From: Belliella buryatensis
GTDB taxonomy: Bacteria > Bacteroidota > Bacteroidia > Cytophagales > Cyclobacteriaceae
Reading direction: 5' to 3'
Assembly (NCBI RefSeq): GCF_900188245.1
Contig: NZ_FZOK01000003.1
Coordinates: 238,832-302,831 of the forward strand
Length of the DNA: 64,000 nucleotides
Shown here: in pieces, positions 32,661 to 42,539 of the stretch
Numbering within the stretch: position 1 is the stretch's first letter
Layout: every line of letters starts with the position of its first letter
Notes under the pieces: model-generated
The model's input: the letters and a program-made list of their open reading frames with translations, nothing else
Database searches by the model: none
What the model was told of the DNA's origin: nothing
Program-made: the position numbers and the translations under genes

Positions 32661-35600
32661 CTAATTATTACCCGACTTCGTGGTATCTCTTTTAACAGTA
32701 TCTGGCTTCGCCGCTGGTCTTGCCCGGTTTCCAAGAATCCCTTTGAGTACATTTTTGGCCTCCTCCACTGCTCTATCCTTGGTTTCGGAAACCTTCTTCT
32801 CAGCTTCTCTTTTTGCAGAATCCTGTAAAGCTTCTGCTCTCGTCTTCAACTCACTTTTGATACTATCTTCTGTTGCTTTGAATTGTTCTGTGGCACGCGC
32901 CTGTAAGTTTTCACGCTCAGAGCTCACTCTGGACCTTAGCGCATTGGTAAGTAGTGACTCTATGGAATTACCTCCAGCAAGACCGACTTTTGGACTACCA
33001 TAAGTGCCACCAAGGGTAATGGCTACTGGGATCAAAGTAGAGGTAGTCGCCTCAGTTCCTGAAATAGTAGCCAGTAAATTATTAGCTTGTGCACCAAATC
33101 TGCCAGCTGGAACTTGCATATTGACGAGGTAATTGATGCTCCCATCAAAACCCGTACTTCCTTGCACATTGGCTTGATAGTCCCAAAGGCGAAGGTCTAC
33201 AGGCTTCAAGCTGAGCATTCCGTCTTCTATTTCTATTGGTAAATTGAGATTTCTGAATTGTAAGGTATTGGTATCATTGAGCCTTGTCAAGCTTGTCACG
33301 CCCTGGATCAAAGGACTGTTTTGAAAAGCAGCTTCCAATACCCTAATCACTCCTTTTCCGTCCAAAGAGGACAATATAGGCATCATATCCTGTCCAAGAA
33401 GACCTGAAAAATCTAACCTAGTTGAGAACTTTCCTGTCAAATGCTCCGCCACAGGGGCTAAAACTTTGACAGTGTTCAACTTGTCAAAAGCCTCTGCAAT
33501 ACTGAGGTCAATCACATTGAAGTTGAAATCAAACTTCGGAGCGGTCAAGTCTCTAGGATCGTAGGACCCATTCATCACCAATTGCCCACCTAGAGCAGCC
33601 ATAGAAGCTTCTTTGAAACTCAGCACACCTTCCTTCAGCGTCATATTACCCTTCACTTGCTTCAAATTGAGGTTGTCATAGATCACCTCTGCGGCATTTA
33701 AGGACATGGTAAAATCAATATTTGTTGGCAACTCGATGACCGTAAGGCTTGTCTCTTCTGTACTTTCTGACTCAGTCATCCATTGATTCACATTGAACCG
33801 GTTGGATTGAAGGGCAAGCTGTCCCTTAAGTGTTTCATTTTCCTTTAGGAAGAAATTCATATAGTTAGACAAGAAGCCTGTAGCTGTCAACGGACTTTCT
33901 CCAACTCTTGAGTCAAACTTAGTTAGATTAATGCGACTTGGTGTAAAATCAGCCTTGGCCTCATTGACCCTAATCCCTTGAGGCAAGTCATAAGAAGTGA
34001 AATAAAACTGCTCCACGCTCATTTCTCCCCGGGTATCCAATCGATCAAAGCGCTCAAGCTCCACGTCTTTGTAAGAGCCTTTGGTATTCAAATCTGCACT
34101 GATTTTTCCTTCCATGATGGTATTCCCCACAGGAAATATGGCCATAATTTTTCCAAGGTCTATGGTTCCTTTGACAGCCCCATCCCATTTGAGCAAATCA
34201 AAATCAACTATTTTCAAGTTACCGCTGATCGCCTCATCTTCCAGCTCAAAGCCAAAGTTGCTTAGATCCACTAGAAAATCCGCCATTTTCCCACTGGTAT
34301 TGATGATATTGGCGGAGACATTCAAATTTTCAATGGGAGCTGGATACTCACTGCTTTTGATGTAACCATTGCTAAGCAGCATTTTGGCATTGATAGCGGG
34401 GATCATATTGGCAATGGAATCATAGCGACCTTTAGCGGTAGCATTGACATCTAGCATGCCACGCAGTGCCATCCCATCTATGGGGAAGATAGAGGTCAAT
34501 TCTTCAAGGTTAAGTTTTCCTACTAATCTACCGTCTATATCATAAGTGACTAAATTTTCCAAAAGTAGATTACCCGAGATTGGATTTGAGCCAAAGTTCA
34601 AGGAAAATGTGGGAACATTGACTTTGGTGAAATCCAAATTATCCGTAGTGTTGACTACTTGCATGGCAAGTTGTACATCACTCACAGGGCGAGGCAGGTC
34701 TGGATATTGAAACATACCGTCTACCACATTCAGGTTGATATCGAAAGCAGGGAAGCTTGAATCATTATAAATACCCCTGAAAAACCCATTGAAATCCATG
34801 GTTCCTGAGGTCTTCAAACCAGCAAAACTCTCGGAATAAATGCCAGGCACCAAAGAAAGAATACTTCTGAAAGAATTGTCTTTGCCTTCAAAATTCAGAT
34901 CAAATTCAATATCAGACGCAGGCATAGCTACAAAGCCGTAAAGGTCAAAAAGAAAGTCATTCAGGCCAAAATCCCCATCTGAGAATGCAAACTTCATATT
35001 CCCCATATCCACATCTACCGTGGTACTTCCCTTAAAGTCTTTATTCCTCAAATAATTGATCCCTTCATAGGTGATATCTGCAATGAGCGCCTCCATTTTC
35101 AATGGGAGCTGATAGACATCTGCGGTAAAGTTTCCTTTTCCAGCTAGCTGTACATTACCCAAAGCCATGAAGTAATCCAATTCCCTGTCATCATAAATAA
35201 AAGTCAAGTTATTGACTTCTATCAGATCCACTCCAATTTCAAAATTGCTTTCGCTGGTTTCCTCTACTTCTGAAGGATAAGTGATGTCATAATTAGCACG
35301 CCCATCTTCAAGCACCTTGACATAGATACTTCCTCCATCTAGGTGAATACCCGTCAAAGAAGGTGTATCAGCAAACAAAACAGACCACAAATTTAAATCT
35401 ACCTGAAATTGAGCCACATGGACCAGGGTATCATTTTGGAAAGGGGGATTTCCCGTGATACCAAAGTCCCGCAAAGTCATGCTGATGTCAGGAAAGCGCT
35501 TGAACACACTCAGGCTAATATTTCTAAAGTCGTAATGCACTTGCGCATTGACAGATTGGGCTATCTCCCGATCGACACGCTCTATGATCTTATCCTTGAA

Positions 35601-35675
35601 AATAAATGGGGTCGCTACCAGTGCGACCAGTAAAAAAGCAAAAATCGCCAATACAATATAGACAGTCTTTTTCAT
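32661..35675 (-). CDS. AsmA-family envelope protein
   Basis: 1004 residues. Residues 5-27 are a single N-terminal membrane anchor. The next 100 residues (IIERVDREIAQSVNAQVHYDFRN, SLSVFKRFPDISMTLRDFGI) match the AsmA N-terminal domain, and the rest is a long row of beta-strands with LxGxLxl repeats as in the AsmA/TamB-like bridge proteins that may conduct lipids across the periplasm. The last 90 residues are charged coiled-coil (EDSIKSELKTRAEALQDSAK) ending in a proline/lysine/threonine tail. The gene stands with IMPase on the same strand after 78 bases. Confidence 0.85.
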   Translation of the reverse strand: MKKTVYIVLAIFAFLLVALVATPFIFKDKIIERVDREIAQSVNAQVHYDFRNISLSVFKRFPDISMTLRDFGITGNPPFQNDTLVHVAQFQVDLNLWSVLFADTPSLTGIHLDGGSIYVKVLEDGRANYDITYPSEVEETSESNFEIGVDLIEVNNLTFIYDDRELDYFMALGNVQLAGKGNFTADVYQLPLKMEALIADITYEGINYLRNKDFKGSTTVDVDMGNMKFAFSDGDFGLNDFLFDLYGFVAMPASDIEFDLNFEGKDNSFRSILSLVPGIYSESFAGLKTSGTMDFNGFFRGIYNDSSFPAFDINLNVVDGMFQYPDLPRPVSDVQLAMQVVNTTDNLDFTKVNVPTFSLNFGSNPISGNLLLENLVTYDIDGRLVGKLNLEELTSIFPIDGMALRGMLDVNATAKGRYDSIANMIPAINAKMLLSNGYIKSSEYPAPIENLNVSANIINTSGKMADFLVDLSNFGFELEDEAISGNLKIVDFDLLKWDGAVKGTIDLGKIMAIFPVGNTIMEGKISADLNTKGSYKDVELERFDRLDTRGEMSVEQFYFTSYDLPQGIRVNEAKADFTPSRINLTKFDSRVGESPLTATGFLSNYMNFFLKENETLKGQLALQSNRFNVNQWMTESESTEETSLTVIELPTNIDFTMSLNAAEVIYDNLNLKQVKGNMTLKEGVLSFKEASMAALGGQLVMNGSYDPRDLTAPKFDFNFNVIDLSIAEAFDKLNTVKVLAPVAEHLTGKFSTRLDFSGLLGQDMMPILSSLDGKGVIRVLEAAFQNSPLIQGVTSLTRLNDTNTLQFRNLNLPIEIEDGMLSLKPVDLRLWDYQANVQGSTGFDGSINYLVNMQVPAGRFGAQANNLLATISGTEATTSTLIPVAITLGGTYGSPKVGLAGGNSIESLLTNALRSRVSSERENLQARATEQFKATEDSIKSELKTRAEALQDSAKREAEKKVSETKDRAVEEAKNVLKGILGNRARPAAKPDTVKRDTTKSGNN

Positions 35676-35753
35676 ATGTATCCTGTTTATGTTTACAAAT
35701 CATTCAACGAAAAGAAGAGGCTGATGGCGAAGCAATAGAGTGATTTTCTAGAT

Positions 35754-36548
35754 TTATGACCAGATTTTATGCAACTCTTCCCAAAGTTCTTCATGAACTT
35801 GTGAATTACTCGCCAGAATCTCCCTGCCAAAGATGTAATCATTTCCTTTCTTGAAGTCAGTGACTTGACCTCCTGCTTCTTGTACAATCAAAGACCCTGC
35901 CGCGACATCATATGAATTAAGATTGTATTCGAAATAAGCATCCATACGCCCACAGGCTACATAGCATAAATCAGCCGCTGCACTCCCTAACCTTCTCAAT
36001 CCATGTGTTTTTTGCATCAGTACTTTCAAGATTCCTAGGTATTCATCTATTTGCCCAAATGCACTGTAAGGAAAGCCAGTTGCAATAAGTGATTCTGATA
36101 AAGTAGGCGCTTTACTCACCGTGATTTTGGTATCATTGCAATAAGCTCCCTGACCCTTGAGCGCATAGAAGCATTCGTGCAAATTGACCTCGTAAACTAC
36201 CCCAAGGACAATTTCCTCATCTTTCATCAAGCCTATACTCACGCAAAAAACAGGAATTCCATGAATAAAATTGGTCGTTCCATCCAATGGATCAATGATC
36301 CAAGTGTACTCCTTGGTTTCCTCAGCCTTGGTGCCCTCTTCGGTGATAAACCCCGCTTCAGGCAAAACCTGAGTCAACCGCGCTACGATTATTTTCTCGG
36401 CTTCCTTATCCACATAAGAGACAAGATCATTCAATCCTTTGGCTTCGACACTAGCTAGGTCAAAATGCTGTCGCTCTCGTCTTATAAATGCCCCAACCTC
36501 CTTCGCAATTTCCTTGGTCTGATCTAAGATCACATTCAAATCAATCAT
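35754..36548 (-). CDS. inositol-1-monophosphatase family protein
   Basis: 264 residues, cytoplasmic. Metal-site motifs are in order: E70-E71 in FITEEGTK, D86-x-x-D89-G-T in WIIDPLDGTTNFIHG, and the C-terminal NSYDVAAGSLIVQEAGG, where the common tryptophan before the aspartate is tyrosine. These enzymes hydrolyse phosphate from inositol monophosphate or related sugar phosphates; some act in 16S rRNA or LPS-related processes. Substrate not fixed. Start at the ATG just after a 120-base spacer from rsmI. Confidence 0.92.
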   Translation of the reverse strand: MIDLNVILDQTKEIAKEVGAFIRRERQHFDLASVEAKGLNDLVSYVDKEAEKIIVARLTQVLPEAGFITEEGTKAEETKEYTWIIDPLDGTTNFIHGIPVFCVSIGLMKDEEIVLGVVYEVNLHECFYALKGQGAYCNDTKITVSKAPTLSESLIATGFPYSAFGQIDEYLGILKVLMQKTHGLRRLGSAAADLCYVACGRMDAYFEYNLNSYDVAAGSLIVQEAGGQVTDFKKGNDYIFGREILASNSQVHEELWEELHKIWS

Positions 36549-36670
36549 TGTGTTTATTTAATAGGTTTTTATAAAAATTTTGATGGACTAACTCTATCCA
36601 AGCCAGTCTTTTGCAATAATATAAGTAACACTTCCCCAAAGCCTTTTCTACCAATTGACTAATAACCAAC

Positions 36671-37369
36671 TTACCCTTTCCCCTGCACGACCAAGACGAT
36701 CTCTCCTTTGATAGGATGCTCTTCGTAATAAGTGATCAGCTCAGCGAGTGTGCCTCTGACATTTTCTTCATAGATTTTTGTCAGCTCTCTAGACACGCAA
36801 GCCATGCGATTTTCTCCAAATGCTTCTGAAAATTGAACCAAAGTTTTCATCAAGCGGTGAGGCGATTCATAGAAAATCATCGTACGCTCTTCATCCATGA
36901 GTTTTTCTATACGGGTTTTTCTACCTTTTTTATGGGGCAAGAAGCCCTCAAAAGTAAAGCGATCATTGGGAAGCCCCGAATTGACTAGTGCTGGAACAAA
37001 AGCAGTTGCTCCAGGCAGGCAGTTTACCTCCATGCCGGCATCTCTGACTGCTCTAACAAGTAAAAAACCTGGGTCTGAGATAGCAGGAGTACCGGCATCA
37101 GAGCATAGTGCCATTACTTCTCCCTTTTCCATCCGCTCTACCAACTTTTCTACGGTCTTATGTTCGTTGAAAATATGATAGCTCTGAAGGGGACGTTGTA
37201 TTTCAAGATGCTTAAGTAGCTTACCAGTAGTCCTAGTATCTTCAGCGAGAATGACATCCACAGACTTTAGCACCTCTATAGCCCTCAGCGTAATATCACC
37301 AAGGTTACCAATGGGTGTAGGGATGAGGAATAAGCTGATGTGTTTATCCTCTACCATATCAGATTGCAT
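36671..37369 (-). CDS. rsmI: 16S rRNA (cytidine-2'-O)-methyltransferase
   Basis: 232 residues. It carries [71 protein letters not shown] and [10 protein letters not shown], the full signature of RsmI, which methylates the 2'-OH of C1402 in 16S rRNA using S-adenosylmethionine. An 11-base overlap with the upstream dehydratase gene occurs if the first ATG is used; a second ATG four codons in (37357) would leave one base between the genes. Either start gives a complete enzyme. Confidence 0.96.
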   Translation of the reverse strand: MQSDMVEDKHISLFLIPTPIGNLGDITLRAIEVLKSVDVILAEDTRTTGKLLKHLEIQRPLQSYHIFNEHKTVEKLVERMEKGEVMALCSDAGTPAISDPGFLLVRAVRDAGMEVNCLPGATAFVPALVNSGLPNDRFTFEGFLPHKKGRKTRIEKLMDEERTMIFYESPHRLMKTLVQFSEAFGENRMACVSRELTKIYEENVRGTLAELITYYEEHPIKGEIVLVVQGKG

Positions 37370-37586
37370 CGATAGCCTTAGCTAACTTACGGTCTTTATC
37401 GGTGACAATATTGCCTTCATCATGTGTAGTCAGTTCTATAGCAACAGTGTTGTATACATTGCTCCAGTTTGGATGATGTCCTTGTTGTTCTGCAAGAAAT
37501 GCCACTCTGGTCATAAATGCAAATGCCTCCTGAAAGTCTTTGAATTCAAAAGTTCTTTTTAGCTTATTATCTTCTTCTTTCCACAT
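37359..37586 (-). CDS. 4a-hydroxytetrahydrobiopterin dehydratase (PCD/DCoH family)
   Basis: 75 residues. The catalytic signature is visible: [26 protein letters not shown], with the two adjacent histidines, the tryptophan and the second histidine of the PCD motif. It dehydrates 4a-hydroxy-tetrahydropterin in the recycling of the pterin cofactor of aromatic amino acid hydroxylases; no such hydroxylase is in the window, and some members act in other pterin chemistry. It overlaps or abuts rsmI and is co-transcribed with it. Confidence 0.92.
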   Translation of the reverse strand: MWKEEDNKLKRTFEFKDFQEAFAFMTRVAFLAEQQGHHPNWSNVYNTVAIELTTHDEGNIVTDKDRKLAKAIDAI

Positions 37587-37654
37587 ATTCTAAGTATTTT
37601 AATTATGATTGTACGCTACTTTACCATAAGGATTAGATCCTGAGTTCATAGCTG

Positions 37655-37670
37655 GCTATTGGACAATAGC
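37655..37670. promoter_or_regulatory. GCTATTG-GA-CAATAGC palindrome
   Basis: A perfect 7-base inverted repeat with a two-base centre lies in the 167-base spacer between the DUF493 gene and the dehydratase gene, about 70 bases before the dehydratase start. It has no T-run, so it is not a terminator; a protein-binding site is possible. Short enough to be accidental. Confidence 0.3.
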
Positions 37671-37753
37671 AAATAATCTCTGAATAGAGCAAGATCAGAT
37701 TCGTTTTATACTACTAGCGCAGTTTGATAAATCCATTATTCTTGAATTTTAAA

Positions 37754-38020
37754 TTATAGAGAAATAACTCCCTCTATCTTAGCTGCTCGCTCGTAGACAT
37801 CCAACACTGCTTCGCTAGATCCCATCATCGCTTTTATGGTAGCACTGACATAAGTGCCTTTACTAGAGCTCTTGAGTTTCATCTCATTGTTAGGCAATAA
37901 TGCTGCCACTTCATTTTCTTTACCTGCCTGTACGATGAATTTGAACATATAGAGCGCAGGGAAATTCATCTGTGCTTCAAGCTTTTCTTTGAATGCCTGT
38001 TTATCAAATGTGTTTTTCAT
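37754..38020 (-). CDS. DUF493 (YbeD-like) family protein
   Basis: 88 residues from the ATG at 38020 (MKNTFDKQAFKEKLEAQMNFPALYMFKFIV); the 29 residues that could be added upstream overlap a terminator and lack family character. The ferredoxin-like fold pattern FPALYMFKFIVQAG and KGTYVSATIKAMM and VLDVYERAAKIEGV matches YbeD/DUF493, which resembles the regulatory ACT-like domains and may bind small ligands. Cytoplasmic, role unknown. Confidence 0.85.
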   Translation of the reverse strand: MKNTFDKQAFKEKLEAQMNFPALYMFKFIVQAGKENEVAALLPNNEMKLKSSSKGTYVSATIKAMMGSSEAVLDVYERAAKIEGVISL

Positions 38021-38083
38021 ATTCACTACGAATTTAATGCTTATACAATACTGAACCCGAATTAATGAAAGAAAATTCAGACA

Positions 38084-38111
38084 TAAAAAAACCCGTGACT
38101 GTATCACGGGT
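38084..38111 (-). terminator. rho-independent terminator downstream of ppiD
   Basis: On the minus strand ACCCGTGA pairs with TCACGGGT around a five-base loop, followed by seven T (the A-run at 38085-38090 on the plus strand). It is about 115 bases after the PpiD stop codon and just upstream of the DUF493 start, so it ends the envelope block. The 38112-38225 interval has no start-bearing frame. Confidence 0.85.
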
Positions 38112-38225
38112 CTTCCTCTAAAGTATTTCTTTAATGATTATGTCCGCCTGAACCATTAGCAGTCAACTGATGATTATGGTATGTTATCAGTTGTATATTA
38201 GCTCAAAAGCAGACAGTCATATTAA

Positions 38226-40337
38226 TTAAAAGAACTTATATCTATAATCCTTCACATTGGCTAGGTCTTCCAATGCCATCATGATCATATATGTGGTTCT
38301 TTGGGAATTGTTCTGAGCAATGGATGCTTGGTAACTATTGTAGTCAGCTACCTCTGTTGCAGGGGTAATACTATTCAATTTTGCTACAATAACTCCTACA
38401 TCTTCATGAATGGGCTTAGTCATTTCTCCTGAATTTTTCAGTCCGAAAATCGCTCCAATAGCTTTTGGTGCAAAACCTACTCCTGGTAATACACTACTAC
38501 CTAATGTCAGATCAGCAGAATTGTCCAAAGAGGCATCATCTCCAAATTCAGCTCTAATCTCTTCCAAAGTGGATTTCCCTTTGATTTTTTCCATGATTTT
38601 TGCTGCTTTCTTCTCGTTTCTTACTTGAACGAGCACTTGTGCTCTAACTTGATCCAAAGAAGCAGTGCCTTCTTCATATTTTCCCCTCAGAGTAGCAACG
38701 ATATAAGTGTTGTCCAATTCAAAAACCTGAGAAACTTTTCCTATTGAAGCATCATTAAATGCCCATCTGATGATTTCTCTAGCATTGGTTTGGTTATTCA
38801 AGTTTCTTGAGAATGCATCTACACCATTTGCTTGAATGATTCTAAAACCTTGAGTTTCTGCGTTTGCTTGGAATTCTTTGGCATTGGAAGAATTGGCTGC
38901 AAAGGAATCTGCTTGTCTGAAGATGTCATTTCTAGTAGCATCGCTTGGAATCAATTCTAATTCGATAGCTGCGATTTTGTATGTATCTGTTTTAGGAAGT
39001 TCTGTTACATTGATGATGTGATAGCCATACTCGGTTTCCACCAATTTATTGATCAATCCAGTGGCTCTAGCTGCATAAGTTGCATCTGCAAATTCTGTCA
39101 CAAAATCATCCTTTGCAAACCATCCTAGGTCACCACCTCTCTGAGCTGTTCCGTCTTGCCCATACTGAGTGGCTGCAGTGGCAAAATTTAGTCCACCTTG
39201 GATCTCTTTTAGGATTTCCTCCGCCTGCGCTTTCACCTCGGCTTTGTCTGCATCTTCTAGTCCTTGAGTTCCAAACAAAATGTGGCTAGCTCTCATTCTA
39301 GGTGTACCGTTAAATTTATCTGTGATTTTGTAAGTCACATAAGTAGATCTTGCCGTCACAAATGGGCCATAAGTCTCCCCTGGTACAATCTCATCTACAT
39401 TGCTAGTCAACGATTCTGGTAAATTTTCACCAGGAAGGTATGTTCTGAAAGGATTAGCTCCTTCAGAATTTCTAACTGCCAATACAGAATCTGCATCAGA
39501 AGCTCTCAATTCTTCAGTCAATCTGCTGATTTCAGAAATCACAGCCGTAGAATCCTCTCCACTTGGATACAAGTTGAAGATTACATAATCTAAGTCTGCA
39601 GCATTGGAGACTTGGAATTTTTCCTTGTGCTTATTGATGTAAGCCTTGAGTTCTGCATCAGTCACCTCTACTTCTGCATCAGGAATCACATAGAACGGAA
39701 TGAAGACGTGATCAACATCAGCGATAGTATTGGCCATCTTGTGTTGAAGCCTTCCCTCAGCTTTGGTTGCATATTCAGAAGTTGCCAACAAGTTGTCATA
39801 CTTAATTCTCAACCTTGCGTCAGCAAAAAGTTTTTCTTGTTGTGCCCAGAAGGCTCTTTGCTCAGGGCCAGCATTTTCTAAGCTTTGAAGAAAAGTGATC
39901 AACTGTGCTCTGTCAAATTCTCCCGTAGTAGGATTGACAAGTTGTTGCCTCAGTTCTGGGATGATATTTTCTCCCTGAACCATATCTATCAACTCAGCAT
40001 CAGAGATGGTCAAGCCTAAAGCTTCGTATTGATTTTTGAATACCCTTTCAACGATCAAGGCTTGCCAAGCTTGCTCTCGTATGCTATACATATCCGCTTC
40101 TGATGGCGTTCTACCTGTATTTTGTTGAAAAGAGAATTTGGTTTCTTCGATTTTTTGAATGTATTCCTCGTAAGTAATACTTTCACCTGCAATCTCGCCT
40201 ACCTTATTTGAACTACCCCCTAAAAGGGTTGAGTTCGGACTTAATATATCCCCTCCTACAAGGAAAAATATCAAACCTACTGCAATTACACCGATTGCAA
40301 GACCTGTTCTCTGTCTGATTTTTTTAATTAATGCCAT
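38226..40337 (-). CDS. PpiD/SurA-type peptidyl-prolyl isomerase, membrane anchored
   Basis: 703 residues. One N-terminal membrane segment (about 13-29) follows the basic MALIKKIRQRTG. Residues about 35-230 are the SurA_N-like chaperone part (EYIQKIEETKFSFQQNTGRTPSE). The parvulin (PpiC) domain at about 345-445 has MRASHILFGTQG, FATAATQYGQDGTAQRGGDLGWF and VETEYGYHIINVTE. The C-terminal part is a long helical and beta tail. Such proteins fold outer-membrane proteins at the inner membrane face of the periplasm. It closes the block with lptC and the CNNM protein. Confidence 0.93.
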   Translation of the reverse strand: MALIKKIRQRTGLAIGVIAVGLIFFLVGGDILSPNSTLLGGSSNKVGEIAGESITYEEYIQKIEETKFSFQQNTGRTPSEADMYSIREQAWQALIVERVFKNQYEALGLTISDAELIDMVQGENIIPELRQQLVNPTTGEFDRAQLITFLQSLENAGPEQRAFWAQQEKLFADARLRIKYDNLLATSEYATKAEGRLQHKMANTIADVDHVFIPFYVIPDAEVEVTDAELKAYINKHKEKFQVSNAADLDYVIFNLYPSGEDSTAVISEISRLTEELRASDADSVLAVRNSEGANPFRTYLPGENLPESLTSNVDEIVPGETYGPFVTARSTYVTYKITDKFNGTPRMRASHILFGTQGLEDADKAEVKAQAEEILKEIQGGLNFATAATQYGQDGTAQRGGDLGWFAKDDFVTEFADATYAARATGLINKLVETEYGYHIINVTELPKTDTYKIAAIELELIPSDATRNDIFRQADSFAANSSNAKEFQANAETQGFRIIQANGVDAFSRNLNNQTNAREIIRWAFNDASIGKVSQVFELDNTYIVATLRGKYEEGTASLDQVRAQVLVQVRNEKKAAKIMEKIKGKSTLEEIRAEFGDDASLDNSADLTLGSSVLPGVGFAPKAIGAIFGLKNSGEMTKPIHEDVGVIVAKLNSITPATEVADYNSYQASIAQNNSQRTTYMIMMALEDLANVKDYRYKFF

Positions 40338-40411
40338 TCTTCTGGTTTTTTGAAGTGCCGCAAAATAATTACATCTAGCGTTAAATTCAAAATATTATCG
40401 CTCTCAATAAA

Positions 40412-41698
40412 TTACTTCTTGGAAATTGTTGGGGAATTAACTTTGATTTTCAAAGTATCTATGCGGTGATCCTGCTTGGCCACCACCGTAAACGTGAAAG
40501 GTCCATACGAGACAGACTCACCTTTATTGGGTATATTTTCTATAAGTGAGATGACTAATCCAGAGAGCGTTTCAAATTCTCCGTAGGGTAACTCCCAATT
40601 ATATTTATCATTTAGGTAATCTATTTCGTGTCTTGCGCTCATCAGATATTCATGGTCTGAAACTTTTTGCTCTATCAAATCATCATTGTCATACTCATCC
40701 TGAATCTCCCCAAATATCTCTTCTATGATATCTTCCATAGACACAATTCCACTTGTACCGCCAAACTCATCCACCACAAGCGCCAAACTCTTTCGCTCTT
40801 GAATAAACTGAACCAAAAGCTCATTGGCAAGTGCTGATTCTGGAACAATGATAATCGGTGTCAAAATATCTTCAATGGACTTGGGTTTCTTGAATAACTC
40901 TAACTGATGACAATATCCTATCACATCATCTATACTTTCTCTGTAGACGATGATCTTAGAGTGTCCACTTTCGGCAAAAATATCTTTGAGTTCGGTGACA
41001 CTATCATCAATATCCACAGCCACGATATCCGTTCTCGGAACCATACATTCGCGCACTCTGATAGACTTAAACTCTACTGCATTATCAAAAATCTTCGTAT
41101 CTACTTCAATTTTACCCTCGTCTCCGTCTTGATGTAGGTTATTTTGAATAAAACTATTCAAATCAGTCACTTTAAAAACTGGCTTATCTTCACTGTACTC
41201 TAATCTTAAGACCTTGGTAATAAAAAACCTTGACAAGCCCACCACAAACCAAACCACCGGATACATCAAATAATAAATTGCCAAGAAAGGTAGAGATAAG
41301 GCAGTTAATAAGCTATTAGGGTTGAGCATAAAGATACTCTTAGGGATAAACTCAGCAGTGATCAATACAATAATGGTTGAAATGATCGTCTGTACCACCA
41401 TAACGCTGGCCTGATTGTCAAAGCTATCAGGTATCCATTCCTTGATCATCGGTTCTAACAAACTAGCCATAAAAATGCCATAAAGCACCAATGCAATGGT
41501 ATTTCCAATTAAGGTTGTTCCAATAAACTGCCCAGGCCTTTTGACAAATCTTGCCAGAATTTTGCCTGAATATTGTCCTTGTTTATTCTGAAGCTCAATC
41601 TGCAATTTATTAGATGAAATGAATGCAATCTCCACTCCTGAAAAAAGAGCCGAAAACACCAAAGTAATCAATACATAAGCGAGATACTGGTATTCCAT
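40412..41698 (-). CDS. CNNM/CorC-type membrane protein (hemolysin family)
   Basis: 428 residues. Residues 1-190 are the DUF21/CNNM membrane domain with four hydrophobic segments and the SGVEIAFISSNK motif; about 205-330 hold two CBS domains (VRECMVPRTDIVAVDIDDSV, then VVDEFGGTSGIVSMEDIIEEIFGEI); about 340-425 form the CorC_HlyC domain. Related proteins transport or sense magnesium, and the GldE gliding protein belongs to this family. The GldE identity cannot be claimed from here. It overlaps the small gene upstream by one base and lies 74 bases before ppiD. Confidence 0.9.
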   Translation of the reverse strand: MEYQYLAYVLITLVFSALFSGVEIAFISSNKLQIELQNKQGQYSGKILARFVKRPGQFIGTTLIGNTIALVLYGIFMASLLEPMIKEWIPDSFDNQASVMVVQTIISTIIVLITAEFIPKSIFMLNPNSLLTALSLPFLAIYYLMYPVVWFVVGLSRFFITKVLRLEYSEDKPVFKVTDLNSFIQNNLHQDGDEGKIEVDTKIFDNAVEFKSIRVRECMVPRTDIVAVDIDDSVTELKDIFAESGHSKIIVYRESIDDVIGYCHQLELFKKPKSIEDILTPIIIVPESALANELLVQFIQERKSLALVVDEFGGTSGIVSMEDIIEEIFGEIQDEYDNDDLIEQKVSDHEYLMSARHEIDYLNDKYNWELPYGEFETLSGLVISLIENIPNKGESVSYGPFTFTVVAKQDHRIDTLKIKVNSPTISKK

Positions 41699-41907
41699 TA
41701 TTTCTTTTTCTTGATCTTTTTATTTGCTTCCTGTTCTTTATCTTTGATCAGGGCTTCATTTTTTCTATACCTATACCAAAACAAAATCGCTATTGCCAGC
41801 ATAAATACCGGATAGGATAGTGTAATCCCCTCGGTAATCGTTAGGTGTGTTCCGATCACTACCAAAGCAGCAGAAAGTGATAAAAGTATGATATCTTTCA
41901 ATTTCAT
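41698..41907 (-). CDS. small membrane protein in the envelope block
   Basis: 69 residues with two hydrophobic segments (about 7-22 and 31-47) and a lysine-rich tail (EQEANKKIKKKK). No family recognised. Its stop shares one base with the start of the CNNM gene, and its start is three bases from the lptC stop, so it is tightly embedded between the two and must be co-transcribed. Confidence 0.7.
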   Translation of the reverse strand: MKLKDIILLSLSAALVVIGTHLTITEGITLSYPVFMLAIAILFWYRYRKNEALIKDKEQEANKKIKKKK

Positions 41908-41910
41908 GAT

Positions 41911-42453
41911 CTAATTTCCTTCTCCTGGGATAATTGTTCTACTGTCTATCACGGAATAAATTTCATACTCACTGAAAGATTCATCAGCCTCCATCCCTGT
42001 TCCCTTAATCAAGCGTTGGGGGTCTTGGATGGTGACAAATTTCTCTGTATAAATCTTTTTTCTTGTCGGATTCCAAAAGAGCTCCTCAGAAGATAGCTTT
42101 TGTTGCTTTTCAAAGTTCTCTACTTGTACATCCCCTTCACCACGATAAATATCCTCTTTTTTGATATAAAAGCCTCTATTTGCTCTGATTTTCGTTGTAA
42201 GCGCTCCATCTTCATCATAGAAAAAAATTTCTATGCCGTCAGGAAATTCATTGTCTCCATTTTGGAATTCGAGTTGCTTCTTAGCTTTAAGATTAATCTT
42301 GATGACTGTACTATCCGAATGCACCAAATCAATATCATAAGCAATAGATGCCGGGCCTAAGTAAGACTCCAGAAAACTCGTATCCTCTTCTCCTTTGCAG
42401 GATACTAGCAACAAGATTCCAAACAGTCCAATAAGAGGCAATATTCTCGACAT
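41911..42453 (-). CDS. lptC: LPS export system protein LptC
   Basis: About 180 residues from the ATG at 42453; another ATG five codons upstream gives an extra MYICQ. The signal peptide ends in LLVSCKG, so it looks like a lipoprotein, unlike the membrane-anchored E. coli protein. The beta-jellyroll of LptC is visible: IRANRGFYIKKEDIYRGEGDVQVENF, SSEELFWNPTRKKIYTEKFVTI and the GTGMEADESFSEYEIYSV end. LptC bridges the LptB2FG extractor to LptA. The rest of the lpt system is elsewhere. Confidence 0.9.
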   Translation of the reverse strand: MSRILPLIGLFGILLLVSCKGEEDTSFLESYLGPASIAYDIDLVHSDSTVIKINLKAKKQLEFQNGDNEFPDGIEIFFYDEDGALTTKIRANRGFYIKKEDIYRGEGDVQVENFEKQQKLSSEELFWNPTRKKIYTEKFVTIQDPQRLIKGTGMEADESFSEYEIYSVIDSRTIIPGEGN

Positions 42454-42482
42454 CTGGCAAATATACATAAAGCTTACAAAGC

Positions 42483-42511
42483 AAAAAAAGGCGGTTTCAG
42501 GAACCGCCTTT
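42483..42511 (-). terminator. rho-independent terminator after the TPR gene
   Basis: On the minus strand AAGGCGGTT pairs with AACCGCCTT around a five-base loop, followed by a T-run. It lies between the TPR gene stop (42540) and the lptC start, and so separates or attenuates transcription into lptC. Confidence 0.85.
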
Positions 42512-42539
42512 TAGGATAGTTATATTTTTTAGGATTAAC

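Noticed and set aside
38021..38107. 29-residue extension of the DUF493 protein
   Set aside because: It runs through the PpiD terminator hairpin and lacks family character; the internal ATG starts at the conserved N-terminus.
38112..38225. Minus-strand open frame ending in NHQLTANGSGGHNH
   Set aside because: It has no start codon after the upstream stop and is only about 23 codons; no support for a gene.
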